In this document: piece after piece, positions 17,274 through 26,510 of the stretch
Layout of the letters: each line of letters starts with the position of its first letter
Numbering within the stretch: the first letter of the stretch is position 1
DNA from: JAXGPP01 sp964436865
Lineage (GTDB): Bacteria > Planctomycetota > Planctomycetia > Pirellulales > Thermoguttaceae
DNA: 42,364 nt
Direction of reading: 5' to 3'
Assembly: GCA_964436865.1 (NCBI GenBank)
Contig: CAYTFK010000021.1
Coordinates: 1 to 42,364, forward strand
The notes under the pieces: model-generated
Told to the model about the DNA's origin: nothing
What the model saw: the letters and a program-made list of their open reading frames with translations, nothing else
Databases searched by the model: none
Made by a program: the position numbers and the translations under genes

Positions 17274-18743
17274 ATGCCCTCCTCCTCGCGACTCGACCCA
17301 CCTCTCGGCGATTGGCTACTCACGTTGTGGCGACACCGCCGGCGACTGCTATGGACTGCCGCAAGTGTAGCGGCTCTGGCGGCCGCGTACGTAGCGGTTG
17401 CGCCCCGAACCTGGGAAGCGTCCCAGGCGATCCTGATCCGGAACGACGCCTCCGGGCGAGTGGAAGCACCCGGCAAATTCCGTCTCGACGACGAGATGAA
17501 AACCACTCAGGAGACGGTGCTGGAGGTGGCATCGAGCCGCTCGCTGCTCAGGTCGGTCCTCGCCCGGGTGGGCCCGCCCGCGGATGCGATGCCGGCGACC
17601 ACCTGGCCGTCGGAGATCGATATTGCCGAGTTCCGCGACGCCGTCGCGATCACGCCTCCCAAGGGGGCCGAGTTCGGCAAAACGGAGGTCTTCTATCTCA
17701 AGGTGAAGGACCGCGATCGGCAACGGGCGCTCCTGCTGGTGGCCGGCGTGTACGACGAGTTGCAGCAGGCCTTGGGGCGGCTGAGAGCCAACGTGGCGCG
17801 GAGCACGCTCGCCGAACTGGAGAAGACCGTGGCGCTGGCCGAAAGCCAGCTTGGCGAGGCCACCGAGCGGTTGGCGGCCCTCGAGCAGCAGGTGGGGCCC
17901 GACCTCATCGCCCTGCGGATGCTCCACCAGTCCCCCACCGGCGAGAGCGACCTTTATCGAACGCTAACCAACTCGGCCGACGAACTCCGCCAGGTGCGGT
18001 CGGCCGAGAGCCAATCGGCCACGATGCTCGAACTGCTCGCGGCGGCCAAGGAGGATCCGTTGCGGTTGCTATCCGCACCACGGGAACTGCTCGACGCGCA
18101 TCCTGCCCTGGCCCGGCTGAGCGAAGGCCTGAACCAGGCACAATTGCGGACCGCCGGGTTGGCAAGCAAGTTCACCGAGTCTCATCCGCTGCTGATTGCG
18201 GCGCGGAGCGAGGAGGAGTCGATCCGGCAGGACATCTTCAAGGAAGTTGAAGCCGCCAGGGAGGGAGTCGTCGCGAGCGCGAAGCTGGCCGAGGGCCGCC
18301 GGCAGACGCTGGACAACCAAGTGGCCGAGCTGCGAACCCGCCTCGACCGCCTCACCAGTGTGCGGGCAATCTACTCCAACGTGGCCGAGGAAGTCGATCA
18401 TCGGCGGACACTGCTGGAAGAGGCACAACGCAACCTGGCCCAGGTCCGCGCGACTCAGGTCGCCGCGGCGACCAGTGAGCAATTGAGTCCGGTCGATGAT
18501 CCCGACGGCGGCACGCGGCCGCTCGGTCCCAGCCGCGCGAGCATACTGCTTCTGGGCCTCGCAGGCGGACTGGCAGCGGGAGTGGGCGTCGTCTTGCTCA
18601 CCGTCCCCACGCCGCGACCGAGCGATCCCCCCGAACGTCTTTTCGCCGGCGCCGTTGCGGTCGAACGGCCGGCGGCACGGCCGCGGCGCCGCGCCCGCAG
18701 CGCGACCCAAGCGGCAAGCCTGGCATCGCCGCGATCGCGCTAG
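17274..18743 (+). CDS. Wzz/GumC-like polysaccharide co-polymerase
   Basis: The protein has 489 residues with the classic layout of chain-length determinants. It has an N-terminal cytoplasmic stub, a membrane helix near 25-43, a Wzz domain (EASQAILIRNDASGRVEAPG), a long periplasmic coiled coil (about 180-410, rich in LAELEKTVALAESQL-type heptads), and a second membrane helix near 422-446. It lacks the C-terminal BY-kinase P-loop that many GumC-type proteins carry, and no separate kinase gene follows. It should set chain length or form the export channel's inner part. It is the first gene of the exopolysaccharide locus; GGAGAG sits ahead of the ATG. The 262 bases upstream (17012-17273) hold no gene or clear promoter that I can support. 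Confidence 0.85.
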   Translation: MPSSSRLDPPLGDWLLTLWRHRRRLLWTAASVAALAAAYVAVAPRTWEASQAILIRNDASGRVEAPGKFRLDDEMKTTQETVLEVASSRSLLRSVLARVGPPADAMPATTWPSEIDIAEFRDAVAITPPKGAEFGKTEVFYLKVKDRDRQRALLLVAGVYDELQQALGRLRANVARSTLAELEKTVALAESQLGEATERLAALEQQVGPDLIALRMLHQSPTGESDLYRTLTNSADELRQVRSAESQSATMLELLAAAKEDPLRLLSAPRELLDAHPALARLSEGLNQAQLRTAGLASKFTESHPLLIAARSEEESIRQDIFKEVEAAREGVVASAKLAEGRRQTLDNQVAELRTRLDRLTSVRAIYSNVAEEVDHRRTLLEEAQRNLAQVRATQVAAATSEQLSPVDDPDGGTRPLGPSRASILLLGLAGGLAAGVGVVLLTVPTPRPSDPPERLFAGAVAVERPAARPRRRARSATQAASLASPRSR

Positions 18744-18866
18744 GCCGATGGCGAGTACGCGCATGACGCGAGAGGGTGCGCCGGCGCTCTCGGCCGATTC
18801 CGACACCGGGAAAGTATTGCACGACCCATCGAGGCCGCATGGCCCGTTCCCCCAGGAGAAATTTCA

Positions 18867-19667
18867 GTGATTGTTCCGATTTCCGAACCCGCGCGCCGAA
18901 GTCGCCCGCAACGCAACGCAGCGGTTCCTGCCGGCGCTCGGACGACCACGTTCCCCGGTGGCGCGGGGACGGCCTTGCCGTCTCCGCTTCGTCTGCCGCC
19001 GTGGCGGCGCCTGGGCTGGCGGACGCCGCGCCACGCGGCTTGGGCCATTCCACCGGCTGGCAATCGTTCACGATTCTACGGGGTCGCCAAGCGATTGCTG
19101 GACGTGGTGGGCGCCGCCGCACTGATCGTCGTGCTGGCGCCGGTGCTCGCCGCGACGTACCTGGTGCTACTGGTCACCACGAAGGGGCGGCCGATCTTTG
19201 TCCAGGAGCGAATTGGCCACCTCGGCCGCCCGTTCAGGGTGTATAAGTTTCGCACCATGGTCATGAACGCCGAACAGGTCCGCGATCTGGTCGAAAATGA
19301 GCATCAAGGCCCGATCTTCAAGAACCGGACCGATCCGCGGATTACCCGGGTGGGACGAGTTCTGCGATCGACAAGCATCGACGAGTTTCCGCAGCTCTTC
19401 AATGTACTGCTGGGTCAGATGTCGCTGGTCGGACCGCGGCCGCCGCTGGCGGAAGAAGTCGCCCAATACGAGCCCTGGCAGATGGTTCGCCTGGCGGTGA
19501 AACCAGGGCTGACTTGCCTCTGGCAGGTAAGCGGCCGCAGCGAGATCGGCTTCGACGAATGGATGCGGATGGATGCCTGGTACGTCGAGCACCAGGGGCT
19601 GCTCACCGATCTGGCGCTATTGTGGAAGACGCCTTGGGCCATCCTCAGCCGCCGGGGGGCGTATTAG
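18867..19667 (+). CDS. Initiating sugar-phosphate transferase (WcaJ/WbaP/PglC superfamily)
   Basis: This 266-residue monotopic phosphoglycosyl transferase starts the glycan by moving a sugar phosphate from a nucleotide sugar to undecaprenyl phosphate. The core is seen from KRLLDVVGAAALIVVLAPVLA (membrane re-entrant helix near 72-92), through QERIGHLGRPFRVYKFRTM, to FKNRTDPRITRVGRVLRSTSIDE with its catalytic Asp-Glu, and on to LVGPRPP and GLTCLWQVSGRS. The 65-residue N-terminal part is basic and lacks the four helices of long WbaP-type enzymes. The GTG start has AGGAGA seven bases ahead, which decides it. The sugar is not predictable. Confidence 0.92.
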   Translation: MIVPISEPARRSRPQRNAAVPAGARTTTFPGGAGTALPSPLRLPPWRRLGWRTPRHAAWAIPPAGNRSRFYGVAKRLLDVVGAAALIVVLAPVLAATYLVLLVTTKGRPIFVQERIGHLGRPFRVYKFRTMVMNAEQVRDLVENEHQGPIFKNRTDPRITRVGRVLRSTSIDEFPQLFNVLLGQMSLVGPRPPLAEEVAQYEPWQMVRLAVKPGLTCLWQVSGRSEIGFDEWMRMDAWYVEHQGLLTDLALLWKTPWAILSRRGAY

Positions 19668-19821
19668 AACAAGAATCCCCTGCACACCGACCTCGAAGAC
19701 TGCCCCCGAGGTGATCGCACCTACGACCGTGGCACGACCTATAGTTGTTCTGATGCTGCCCGGCCGTTGTGTCGGCCGGAAGCGGCACAAACGGCACGAC
19801 CAGCACAACCGCGCCACTCCC

Positions 19822-20997
19822 ATGTCTCTACCCGCATCTGAACTGGACCTTCAGTCCGTCGCCGCCCGCGAGACGATGCGGGCTCGGCGGGGTTCGCTGG
19901 TGCGCGTGCTCCACGTGATCAACGGCGAGCACTATGCCGGAGCGGAACGGGTGCAGGACCACCTGGCGATTGGATTGCCGGACCAAGGGTTCGAGGTGGG
20001 CTTCGCGTGCGTGAAACCCGGCTGTTTCGCCGCCATGCGACAGGCCCAGCAGGCACCGCTTGTCGAACTACCCATGGGCGGCCGCGCCGACCTGCGGCCG
20101 GCGCTGCGACTGGCCAGGCTGGTTCGCGACGAAGGGTACTCCCTGATCCACTCGCACACGCCGCGCTCGGCGCTGGTCGCGGCGACTGCAGCCACCCTGG
20201 CTCGAGTGCCCCTGGTTCATCACGTCCACAGCCAGACCGCCGTCGAGGTGGGTCGGCGGTGGCTTACCCGGACCACGGCACTGGTGGAGCGGCTGAGCTT
20301 GTGGCGTGCCGCGGGACTGGTGGCCGTCTCAGGGAGCCTGTTCCGCTACCTGCACGCCAACGGCTACGCGCAGCATCGCATCTGGCTGGTGCCCAATGGC
20401 GTGCCGGTTCAGGGGCCGCTGGGCCCATGGAACCGCTTTCATTCCACCTGGACGCTGGGAGCGCTGGCCTGGCTGCGGCCGCGGAAGGGGATCGAAGTGC
20501 TCCTGGAGGCCATGGCGCTGCTCAAGGCGCGCGGCATCGCCGTACGCCTGCGCGCGGTAGGCCAGTTCGATTCCGAGGAGTACGAGCGCGAAATCAAGTC
20601 GCGCGCCCAAGCATTGGGGATTGCCGATGCGGTCGAGTGGGTCGGCTTCCGGCAGGACGTAACCGACCAACTGCGGCAGATGGACATCTTCGTGCTCCCC
20701 AGCGTGCTCAGCGAAGCGATGCCGATGTCGATCCTCGAGGCCATGGCTGCGGGCACTCCGGTGGTGGGCACGCGGGTCGACGGCGTGACCGACCTGGTTG
20801 CCGATGGCGAGGACGGACTGTTGGCCCGGCCCGGCGATCCGCAGGACCTGGCAGGCGTGCTCAGCCGCATGATCGGCGGGAAGGTCGATGTCGGCCGCCT
20901 CCGCCGCGCGGCCCACCGCAAGCAGGCCGAACGATTCTCCGATGCCAGCATGGCCGCCGGCGTGGCCGAGGTCTATCGCGAGGTGCTCGGAACATGA
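19822..20997 (+). CDS. Glycosyltransferase family 4-type enzyme
   Basis: The protein has 391 residues in a GT-B fold. The N-terminal donor/acceptor domain begins VRVLHVINGEHYAGAERV (about 27-44), where the AGAERV loop is typical of this group. The C-terminal nucleotide-sugar domain has the EX7E motif EAMPMSILE (E298, E306) followed by AMAAGTPVVGT. It retains the nucleotide sugar's anomeric configuration and probably adds one residue to the lipid-linked glycan on the cytoplasmic face. The ATG at 19822 is preferred to an earlier in-frame ATG at 19753 because the latter would add a low-complexity basic extension; neither has a strong ribosome site. It overlaps the next gene by ATGA. Confidence 0.87.
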   Translation: MSLPASELDLQSVAARETMRARRGSLVRVLHVINGEHYAGAERVQDHLAIGLPDQGFEVGFACVKPGCFAAMRQAQQAPLVELPMGGRADLRPALRLARLVRDEGYSLIHSHTPRSALVAATAATLARVPLVHHVHSQTAVEVGRRWLTRTTALVERLSLWRAAGLVAVSGSLFRYLHANGYAQHRIWLVPNGVPVQGPLGPWNRFHSTWTLGALAWLRPRKGIEVLLEAMALLKARGIAVRLRAVGQFDSEEYEREIKSRAQALGIADAVEWVGFRQDVTDQLRQMDIFVLPSVLSEAMPMSILEAMAAGTPVVGTRVDGVTDLVADGEDGLLARPGDPQDLAGVLSRMIGGKVDVGRLRRAAHRKQAERFSDASMAAGVAEVYREVLGT

Positions 20998-21755
20998 CTC
21001 CACGCGTGACGCTGTTCGGCTATCAACTCGATGCCCTCACCATGAGCCAGGCCGTCGATCGGCTGGAGGCGTGGATCGGTTCGCCGGAGCGAACCTGCCG
21101 CTACGTGGTGACGCCCAACGTCCACCATACGGTCATGTATCAGCGGCACGACGGGCTGCGGCTCGCCTATCGCGATGCGAGTCTCGTGCTGGCCGACGGG
21201 ATGCCGATCGTGCTGGCCGGGCGATTGCTTCGCCGCGGCGTGCCTTGCCGGGTGACCGGGAGCGACCTGGTGCCAGCCCTTTTCGATCGCTTTGGGCAGC
21301 GCGAACTGAGCGTCTATCTGCTGGGGGCCGCGCCTGGAGTGGCCGATCGCGCCGCCGAGAACATCCATGCGCGATGGCCGGGAGTCCGCGTGGTGGGCAC
21401 GTACAGCCCCCCGCTGGGTTTCGAGCACGATATGGCCGAGAACGCCGCCATTCTGGGCCGGCTGTCGGCCGCGCAGCCCGATGTGCTTGTGGTCGGCGTG
21501 GGAGCGCCAAAACAAGAACTGTGGGTCCACGCGCACCACCGCCAGATCGACGCCAAGGTGGCGTTGTGCGTCGGGGCGGCGATCGACTTCCTGGCCGGGC
21601 ATAAGCCGCGCGCGCCGCGGTGGATGCAGCGCGCCGGCCTGGAATGGTTTCATCGCATGGCCTCGGAACCGCGGCGACTGGCCCACCGCTACCTGCACGA
21701 CGCCTGGTATTTCCCGCAACTGGTTTGTGCCGAGATGCTGCGAGGATTCGTATGA
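20994..21755 (+). CDS. WecG/TagA/CpsF-family glycosyltransferase (GT26)
   Basis: The protein has 253 residues, the normal size. Family motifs seen are TPNVHH (40-45), LADGMPIV with the likely catalytic base D68, and GAPKQELW (170-177). This family transfers UDP- or GDP-activated N-acetyl-mannosamine-type sugars to lipid-linked acceptors and often performs the second step after the initiating transferase. It overlaps the upstream glycosyltransferase and the downstream deacetylase by ATGA on each side, so the three are translationally coupled. The C-terminal EWFHRMASEPRRLAHRYL is a basic amphipathic segment that holds such enzymes at the membrane. Confidence 0.92.
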   Translation: MTPRVTLFGYQLDALTMSQAVDRLEAWIGSPERTCRYVVTPNVHHTVMYQRHDGLRLAYRDASLVLADGMPIVLAGRLLRRGVPCRVTGSDLVPALFDRFGQRELSVYLLGAAPGVADRAAENIHARWPGVRVVGTYSPPLGFEHDMAENAAILGRLSAAQPDVLVVGVGAPKQELWVHAHHRQIDAKVALCVGAAIDFLAGHKPRAPRWMQRAGLEWFHRMASEPRRLAHRYLHDAWYFPQLVCAEMLRGFV

Positions 21756-22657
21756 ACGCCGACCCCACGCCTCTCTGGCGGCGGCTTGCCCTCAAGCTGT
21801 ACTACGCGACCACCTACCCGGGCCGGCAATGGTATCTGGGGCGCGAGGCGGCTTCGGGCCGCGCTCCGCTGGCGATCCTCGTCTTCCATCGCGTGGCCGA
21901 CGATGGCGCGAACGATTGGACTACCCCGACCGGCGAGTTTGTGGACGCGATCCACTGGTTGAAAGACCACGTCGAGCTGGTCTCGCTGGAAGAGGTTCAG
22001 CGGCGAATTCGCGAACGGCACAACGACCGGCTGGCGGTCAGCATTACGTTTGACGACGGCTACGCCGACAACTGCCGGGTGGCCTTGCCCGTGCTCGTCG
22101 AAGAGCGAATTCCTTGCACCTACTTCGTGAGCACAGGCCCGGTGCTTGAAAGTACGTTCTTTCCGCACGATCTGGAAATGGGGAATCGGCTGCCGCCCAA
22201 TTCGGTCGAGAAGCTTGCCGAATTAAGCCGGCAGGGGATCGAGATCGGCGCCCACACGCGAACCCACGCCGACCTGGGGCGGATTACCGACCGCGACATG
22301 CTCGTCGACGAGTTGATCACCGCCCGCGAGGACCTGGAAGCGGCCGTGGGACAGCCGATTCGCTATTTCGCTTTCCCCTTCGGCCGGCAAGAGAATCTGT
22401 CTGACGAGGCGTTCTGCATTGGCCGCGCGGCCGGGTATGCAGCCATGTGCTCTGCCTATGGGGGATACAACCTGCCGGGCGACGATGCCTTCCATCTGCA
22501 GCGGCGGGGGGTGGATGGTCCGGCCATTCGCATCAAGAACCGTGTCATGGCCGATCCGCGCGAGTTGCGCGTGCGACGTTTCCACCCCGTTCCATCCCCG
22601 CCGGCCGACGCAATTGTGCCGGTCGCAGCGAGCGTACCATCGGGGAGTTGCCTGTAG
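21752..22657 (+). CDS. Polysaccharide deacetylase (NodB/CE4 family)
   Basis: The protein has 301 residues. CE4 motif 1 is TFDDGY (T99-Y104, with D101/D102 as base and metal ligand) and motif 2 is HTRTH (H168, H172, metal ligands). Later PIRYFAFPFGRQ supplies the conserved arginine-containing loop. The enzyme removes N- or O-acetyl groups from a glycan. No clear signal peptide is present, so it may act on the cytoplasmic lipid-linked intermediate, as do several CE4 enzymes in exopolysaccharide loci. It is coupled to the GT26 gene by ATGA. About 97 bases follow before the flippase. Confidence 0.9.
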   Translation: MNADPTPLWRRLALKLYYATTYPGRQWYLGREAASGRAPLAILVFHRVADDGANDWTTPTGEFVDAIHWLKDHVELVSLEEVQRRIRERHNDRLAVSITFDDGYADNCRVALPVLVEERIPCTYFVSTGPVLESTFFPHDLEMGNRLPPNSVEKLAELSRQGIEIGAHTRTHADLGRITDRDMLVDELITAREDLEAAVGQPIRYFAFPFGRQENLSDEAFCIGRAAGYAAMCSAYGGYNLPGDDAFHLQRRGVDGPAIRIKNRVMADPRELRVRRFHPVPSPPADAIVPVAASVPSGSCL

Positions 22658-22754
22658 ATCGTCGAGAACCGTCGTTGGGTCGTCGATAGCCCGGCCGCGG
22701 GAGCATTGAAACAATTACCGCTTGGTCGCCAGACCAGGCCCTGGGGAGACGAGA

Positions 22755-24305
22755 ATGTCCGCTTCGGTCGCGATTCGCGAGCCACCCGCACGCTTCACGC
22801 TCCGCGCCGATACTCTCGCCCAGAGCGTGGTCATTCTGCTGGGGATGTCGGTCCTGCAGCGGGCGGTGGGCTTTGGCCGAAGCATCCTGTTTTGCCGCTG
22901 GATCGAGCCGGAGCAACTCGGCCAGTGGGATCTGACCTATGCCTTCCTGGAGCTGGCGGCGCCGATTGCCGTGCTCAGTCTGCCGGCATGCTTCGGCCGT
23001 TATGTCGAGCACTACCGCCAGCGGGATCAACTGCGCACGTTTCTCTGGCGAACATTCGTGGCCATCGGCCTGCTCACCGCCGCGGCGGTGGCGCTGCTGG
23101 TCGCCGGCCGGTCGTGGTTCTCGTACATGCTCTACGGGCACGCCGCCCCCGGGCTCATGGGCATCATGATTTTCACCCTGCCCGCTCTGATCGTCTACAA
23201 CAGCCTGGGCGAGGTGTTCAGCGGATTGAGGATGTACCGGGTAGCCTCGGGGCTGCAATTCGTGCAGAGCCTGTTGTTCGCCGTGCTGGGCGTCGCCCTG
23301 GTGCGGACCTGGAGCGATCGCGCCGACAGCATCCTGCTCGCCTTCGGCGTCGCCTGCGCGCTGTGCAGCCTGTTGCCCCTATACTGGCTCGCGCAAACCT
23401 GGCGGCACATGCCCGCCGCCGCCGAATCGCTGCCGCAGACCGTGTTCTGGGCCAAGCTGCTGCCCTTCGTGGCCTCGGTCTGGGTGAGCAACTGGCTGGG
23501 CAACCTGTTCACCATGGCCGACCGCTACATGATTATTCACTACTCGGGCATGAACGCGGACGAGGCGCTGGCGGCGGTCGGCCAGTATCACAGCGCCCGG
23601 GTCGTGCCGCTGCTACTGATCACGCTGGCCGCCCTCATCAGCGGCATGCTCGTGCCCTTCATGAGCCATGAGTGGGAGGCGGGGCGCCGCGAGGCGGTGT
23701 CCGCTCGAATCAATTCGTTTCTCAAGGTGACCGGGCTCTCGCTCACCGCGGCCGCGGCGCTGGTCATGGTGGCCTCTCCGCTATTGTTCGGCTGGGCGTT
23801 CGCCGGCAAGTTTGACGCCGGACTGGGCGTGCTCCCCCTGACGCTGACGTTTTCGGTCTGGTTCGGCATGTTCCTCATCGCCAAGACCTACTTGTGGTGC
23901 GACGAGCGGGTCTGGCTGGTCAGCGTGGGCTTTGCGCTGGGAATCGCCGTCAATTTGTGCATCAATGCCGTGCTCCTTCCGCGCCTCGGCTGGCAGGGAG
24001 CCGTGGTGGCCACCTGCGCAGCCACGCTGGTGATGCTGCTGGTGACCTACGCTTTTGTGAGCCTTCGCGGCATGCCGATCAACGCGGGAACATGGTTGGT
24101 TTCCGCCCTTCCGGCCGTGCTGTGGCTCGGCCCCTGGTTCGCCCTGGGGTCGCTCACGGCGGTGGCCGGGCTGGCCGCGCGGGGCGAATGGATTTTCGAC
24201 CGCCGCGAGAAAGAGCAACTCGCCGCCGTACTGGCGGACTACTGGGGGCGAATTCGCAGCCATTGGAGCCGGTGGAACTCCGCCGCCGGGTCGATCGATG
24301 TTTAG
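22755..24305 (+). CDS. Wzx-like lipid-linked oligosaccharide flippase (MOP superfamily)
   Basis: This 516-residue, highly hydrophobic protein should have 12-14 transmembrane helices. The N-terminal pattern, LAQSVVILLGMSVLQRAVGFGRSILFCRWIEPEQLGQW, is typical of O-antigen/teichoic-acid flippases. Its role is to move the undecaprenyl-linked repeat unit to the periplasmic side. The ATG at 22755 has GGGGAG ahead and is preferred to the in-frame GTG at 22722. The last eight bases overlap the next gene. With a flippase and a co-polymerase present, the locus is of the Wzx/Wzy type, yet no Wzy polymerase was identified in the window. Confidence 0.88.
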   Translation: MSASVAIREPPARFTLRADTLAQSVVILLGMSVLQRAVGFGRSILFCRWIEPEQLGQWDLTYAFLELAAPIAVLSLPACFGRYVEHYRQRDQLRTFLWRTFVAIGLLTAAAVALLVAGRSWFSYMLYGHAAPGLMGIMIFTLPALIVYNSLGEVFSGLRMYRVASGLQFVQSLLFAVLGVALVRTWSDRADSILLAFGVACALCSLLPLYWLAQTWRHMPAAAESLPQTVFWAKLLPFVASVWVSNWLGNLFTMADRYMIIHYSGMNADEALAAVGQYHSARVVPLLLITLAALISGMLVPFMSHEWEAGRREAVSARINSFLKVTGLSLTAAAALVMVASPLLFGWAFAGKFDAGLGVLPLTLTFSVWFGMFLIAKTYLWCDERVWLVSVGFALGIAVNLCINAVLLPRLGWQGAVVATCAATLVMLLVTYAFVSLRGMPINAGTWLVSALPAVLWLGPWFALGSLTAVAGLAARGEWIFDRREKEQLAAVLADYWGRIRSHWSRWNSAAGSIDV

Positions 24306-25530
24306 TCGCACCGCGCCGGCTCGGCCGGCACACCAACCGCTCAAGGTAATGTTCCTCCACACCTCGGCCGTGATCGGGGGGGCGGAGACCTTGATGCTCA
24401 ACCTGATCCGGCGAATGGACCGGACGCGGTTTGCCCCCGAACTGTGCTGCCTCAAAGGACGCGGCCCGCTCGGCGATGTGCTGGCGGAGGAGATCCCCGT
24501 CTTCGAGCGGCTCATCGATCACAAGTACGACTGGCGCGTCGTGCTGCGGTTGCGGCGACTGTTCCGCCAGCGCGGCGTCGATGCGGTCATCTCTGTGGGC
24601 GCCGGCGACAAGATGTTCTGGGGCCGCCTCGCCGCCGTCGCCGCCAGGGTGCCGGTGGTGATCTGCGCGATCCATTCGACCGGCTGGCCCGATCGCATCG
24701 GGCGGCTGAACCGGCTGCTGACGCCCGTGACCGACGCTTTCGTGGGCGTGGCCGCCGCGCATGGCCGCTACCTCATCGAAGAGGAAAAATTTCCGCCGCA
24801 TCGCGTGCGGGTCATTCCCAATGGCGTCGATACGGAAGTCTACTCGCCGCGCGAGCCCGATCTGGAACTCCGCCGGCAACTTGGCATTCCACCCGGGCCC
24901 GTGGCCGGCGTGGTGGCACGGCTCAGCGAAGAGAAGAACATCGGCCTGTTCCTCGACGCGGCGGCACTCGTGCGCCGGGAGATCCCGGCGGCGCAGTTCA
25001 TCGTCATCGGCGACGGTCCGCTCCGCGGCGCGCTGGAGAACCAGGCGAGCACACTGGGCATTCGGCCGGCGGTGCACTTCCTGGGCTGGCGGTCTGATGT
25101 GCCGGATTTGCTGGCCCTGTTCGATGTGTTCGTGCTCAGCTCGCACATCGAGGCCAACCCAGTCTCGATCCTCGAGGCCCTCTCGGCAGGCGTGCCGGTC
25201 GTGGCGACCCGTGTCGGCTCGGTCCCCGAAACGGTGCAGCATGGCATTGGATTTCTCGTCGATCCGGGCGACCAGGCGAAGATGGCGCAGCGGATCGTCG
25301 GACTGTTTCGTCAGCCGGCGTTGGCCCAGTCGATGGGGCGCAACGGACGCCGCCTGGTCACCGGCCGATGGTCGCTCGAGTGCATGGTGCGCCATTACCA
25401 GGAACTGATTGAAGAGATTTACCGTCGCAAGCGGCCGCGGCAGTTGCCGCCGTCGCTCGCCGATACCTCGCTCAGCCTGGAGGACACCGGCCAGCACGCC
25501 GCACCGCAACACGTCATGGAGGTGCTATGA
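24298..25530 (+). CDS. Glycosyltransferase family 4-type enzyme
   Basis: The protein has 410 residues in a GT-B fold. The N-terminus carries KVMFLHTSAVIGGAETLMLNL (about 16-36). The C-terminal domain has VVARLSEEKN and the EX7E motif EANPVSILE (E285, E293), followed by ALSAGVPVVAT. It is a retaining transferase that adds a sugar to the growing repeat unit. The gene overlaps the flippase by eight bases and the following dehydrogenase by ATGA. The last 40 residues are low in conservation. Donor and linkage cannot be told. Confidence 0.88.
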   Translation: MFSRTAPARPAHQPLKVMFLHTSAVIGGAETLMLNLIRRMDRTRFAPELCCLKGRGPLGDVLAEEIPVFERLIDHKYDWRVVLRLRRLFRQRGVDAVISVGAGDKMFWGRLAAVAARVPVVICAIHSTGWPDRIGRLNRLLTPVTDAFVGVAAAHGRYLIEEEKFPPHRVRVIPNGVDTEVYSPREPDLELRRQLGIPPGPVAGVVARLSEEKNIGLFLDAAALVRREIPAAQFIVIGDGPLRGALENQASTLGIRPAVHFLGWRSDVPDLLALFDVFVLSSHIEANPVSILEALSAGVPVVATRVGSVPETVQHGIGFLVDPGDQAKMAQRIVGLFRQPALAQSMGRNGRRLVTGRWSLECMVRHYQELIEEIYRRKRPRQLPPSLADTSLSLEDTGQHAAPQHVMEVL

Positions 25531-26477
25531 GCAGGAAGGACTCGACCGGCCGGCGGCCGACCATCGGCATCGTATTTCCGGGCGACATGGGCGCCGCCTT
25601 CGGAAGGCTGCTCCAATCGGGCGGATTTCCTGTCGTCACTACGCTCGAAGGGCGCAGCGAGCGCACGGCCCGCGCCTGCGGCGAAGCCGGTCTCGCGGTG
25701 CTGGACTCGCTCGGCGACGTGGTGGCCGCGGCCGACACGGTCGTATCGCTTGTTCCACCCCAGGCCGCCGTCGAGATGGCCGAGCGGTTTGCCGATCTCG
25801 CCATCGGGCTCGGCCGCGCTCCAACCTATGTTGACGCAAACTCCATCTCTCCGTCGACGCTCGAGGCTGTGGAGTGCCATGTCAGGCGGGCGGGGGCGGT
25901 GCTGGTCGACGCCTCGATTCACGGCCTTGCCAGCCGCATCGCCGCGCACGGCACGCTCTATCTCAGCGGGCCGGCGGCCGGCAGGCTGGCGGAAGACTGG
26001 AAGGGGCTGATCCGCATTCGCTGCCTGGGAGATCGTCTCGGCCTGGCCTCGCTCCAGAAGATGCTGCTGGCCGGGATGTCGAAGGGACTTGTCGCCCTGT
26101 TCGTCGAAACGGCCCTGGTCGCACGGCAGTCGGAATTGCTGCCGGAATTTCTCGACGAGACGCGGCGGCACTATCCGGCCGTGATCGAAATGATGGATCG
26201 ACTGCTGCCAACCGTTCCGCGCCACGCGCGGCGCCGCGGTGCCGAGATGGAAGAACTGGAGACGATGACCGAGGGGCTGGGCCTGCGACCCGGCCTGATC
26301 GCTGAATGCCGCCGGCTCTATACCGAACTCGGTCGGAGCGATCTCGACCGGCGGGCGGAGTCGCTGCCAGATTGTCGAGATCTTGAAGCACTCATCGAGC
26401 TTATCGGCGCGCGTCAGCCGCTTGCTTTCGATACAGACGGGCCGAATGTTGCCTCAACCACCTATTGCCACCACTGA
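25527..26477 (+). CDS. NAD(P)-dependent dehydrogenase with DUF1932 C-terminal domain
   Basis: The protein has 316 residues of the 6-phosphogluconate/beta-hydroxyacid dehydrogenase superfamily. The Rossmann start is IGIVFPGDMGAAFGRLL (about 13-29); the middle has VVSLVPPQAAVEMAERF and the substrate loop YVDANSISPSTLEAV, and then a helical DUF1932 domain (LQKMLLAGMSKGLVALFVETALVA, where the lysine is in the catalytic position). Such enzymes oxidise beta-hydroxy acids. It overlaps the upstream glycosyltransferase by ATGA and precedes an RraA-fold gene by 33 bases. It probably makes or consumes a small hydroxy- or keto-acid used to decorate the glycan; that is inference from position. Confidence 0.85.
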   Translation: MSRKDSTGRRPTIGIVFPGDMGAAFGRLLQSGGFPVVTTLEGRSERTARACGEAGLAVLDSLGDVVAAADTVVSLVPPQAAVEMAERFADLAIGLGRAPTYVDANSISPSTLEAVECHVRRAGAVLVDASIHGLASRIAAHGTLYLSGPAAGRLAEDWKGLIRIRCLGDRLGLASLQKMLLAGMSKGLVALFVETALVARQSELLPEFLDETRRHYPAVIEMMDRLLPTVPRHARRRGAEMEELETMTEGLGLRPGLIAECRRLYTELGRSDLDRRAESLPDCRDLEALIELIGARQPLAFDTDGPNVASTTYCHH

Positions 26478-26510
26478 CCGAGACGTTTGACATCCGAGGG
26501 AGACACCCAC

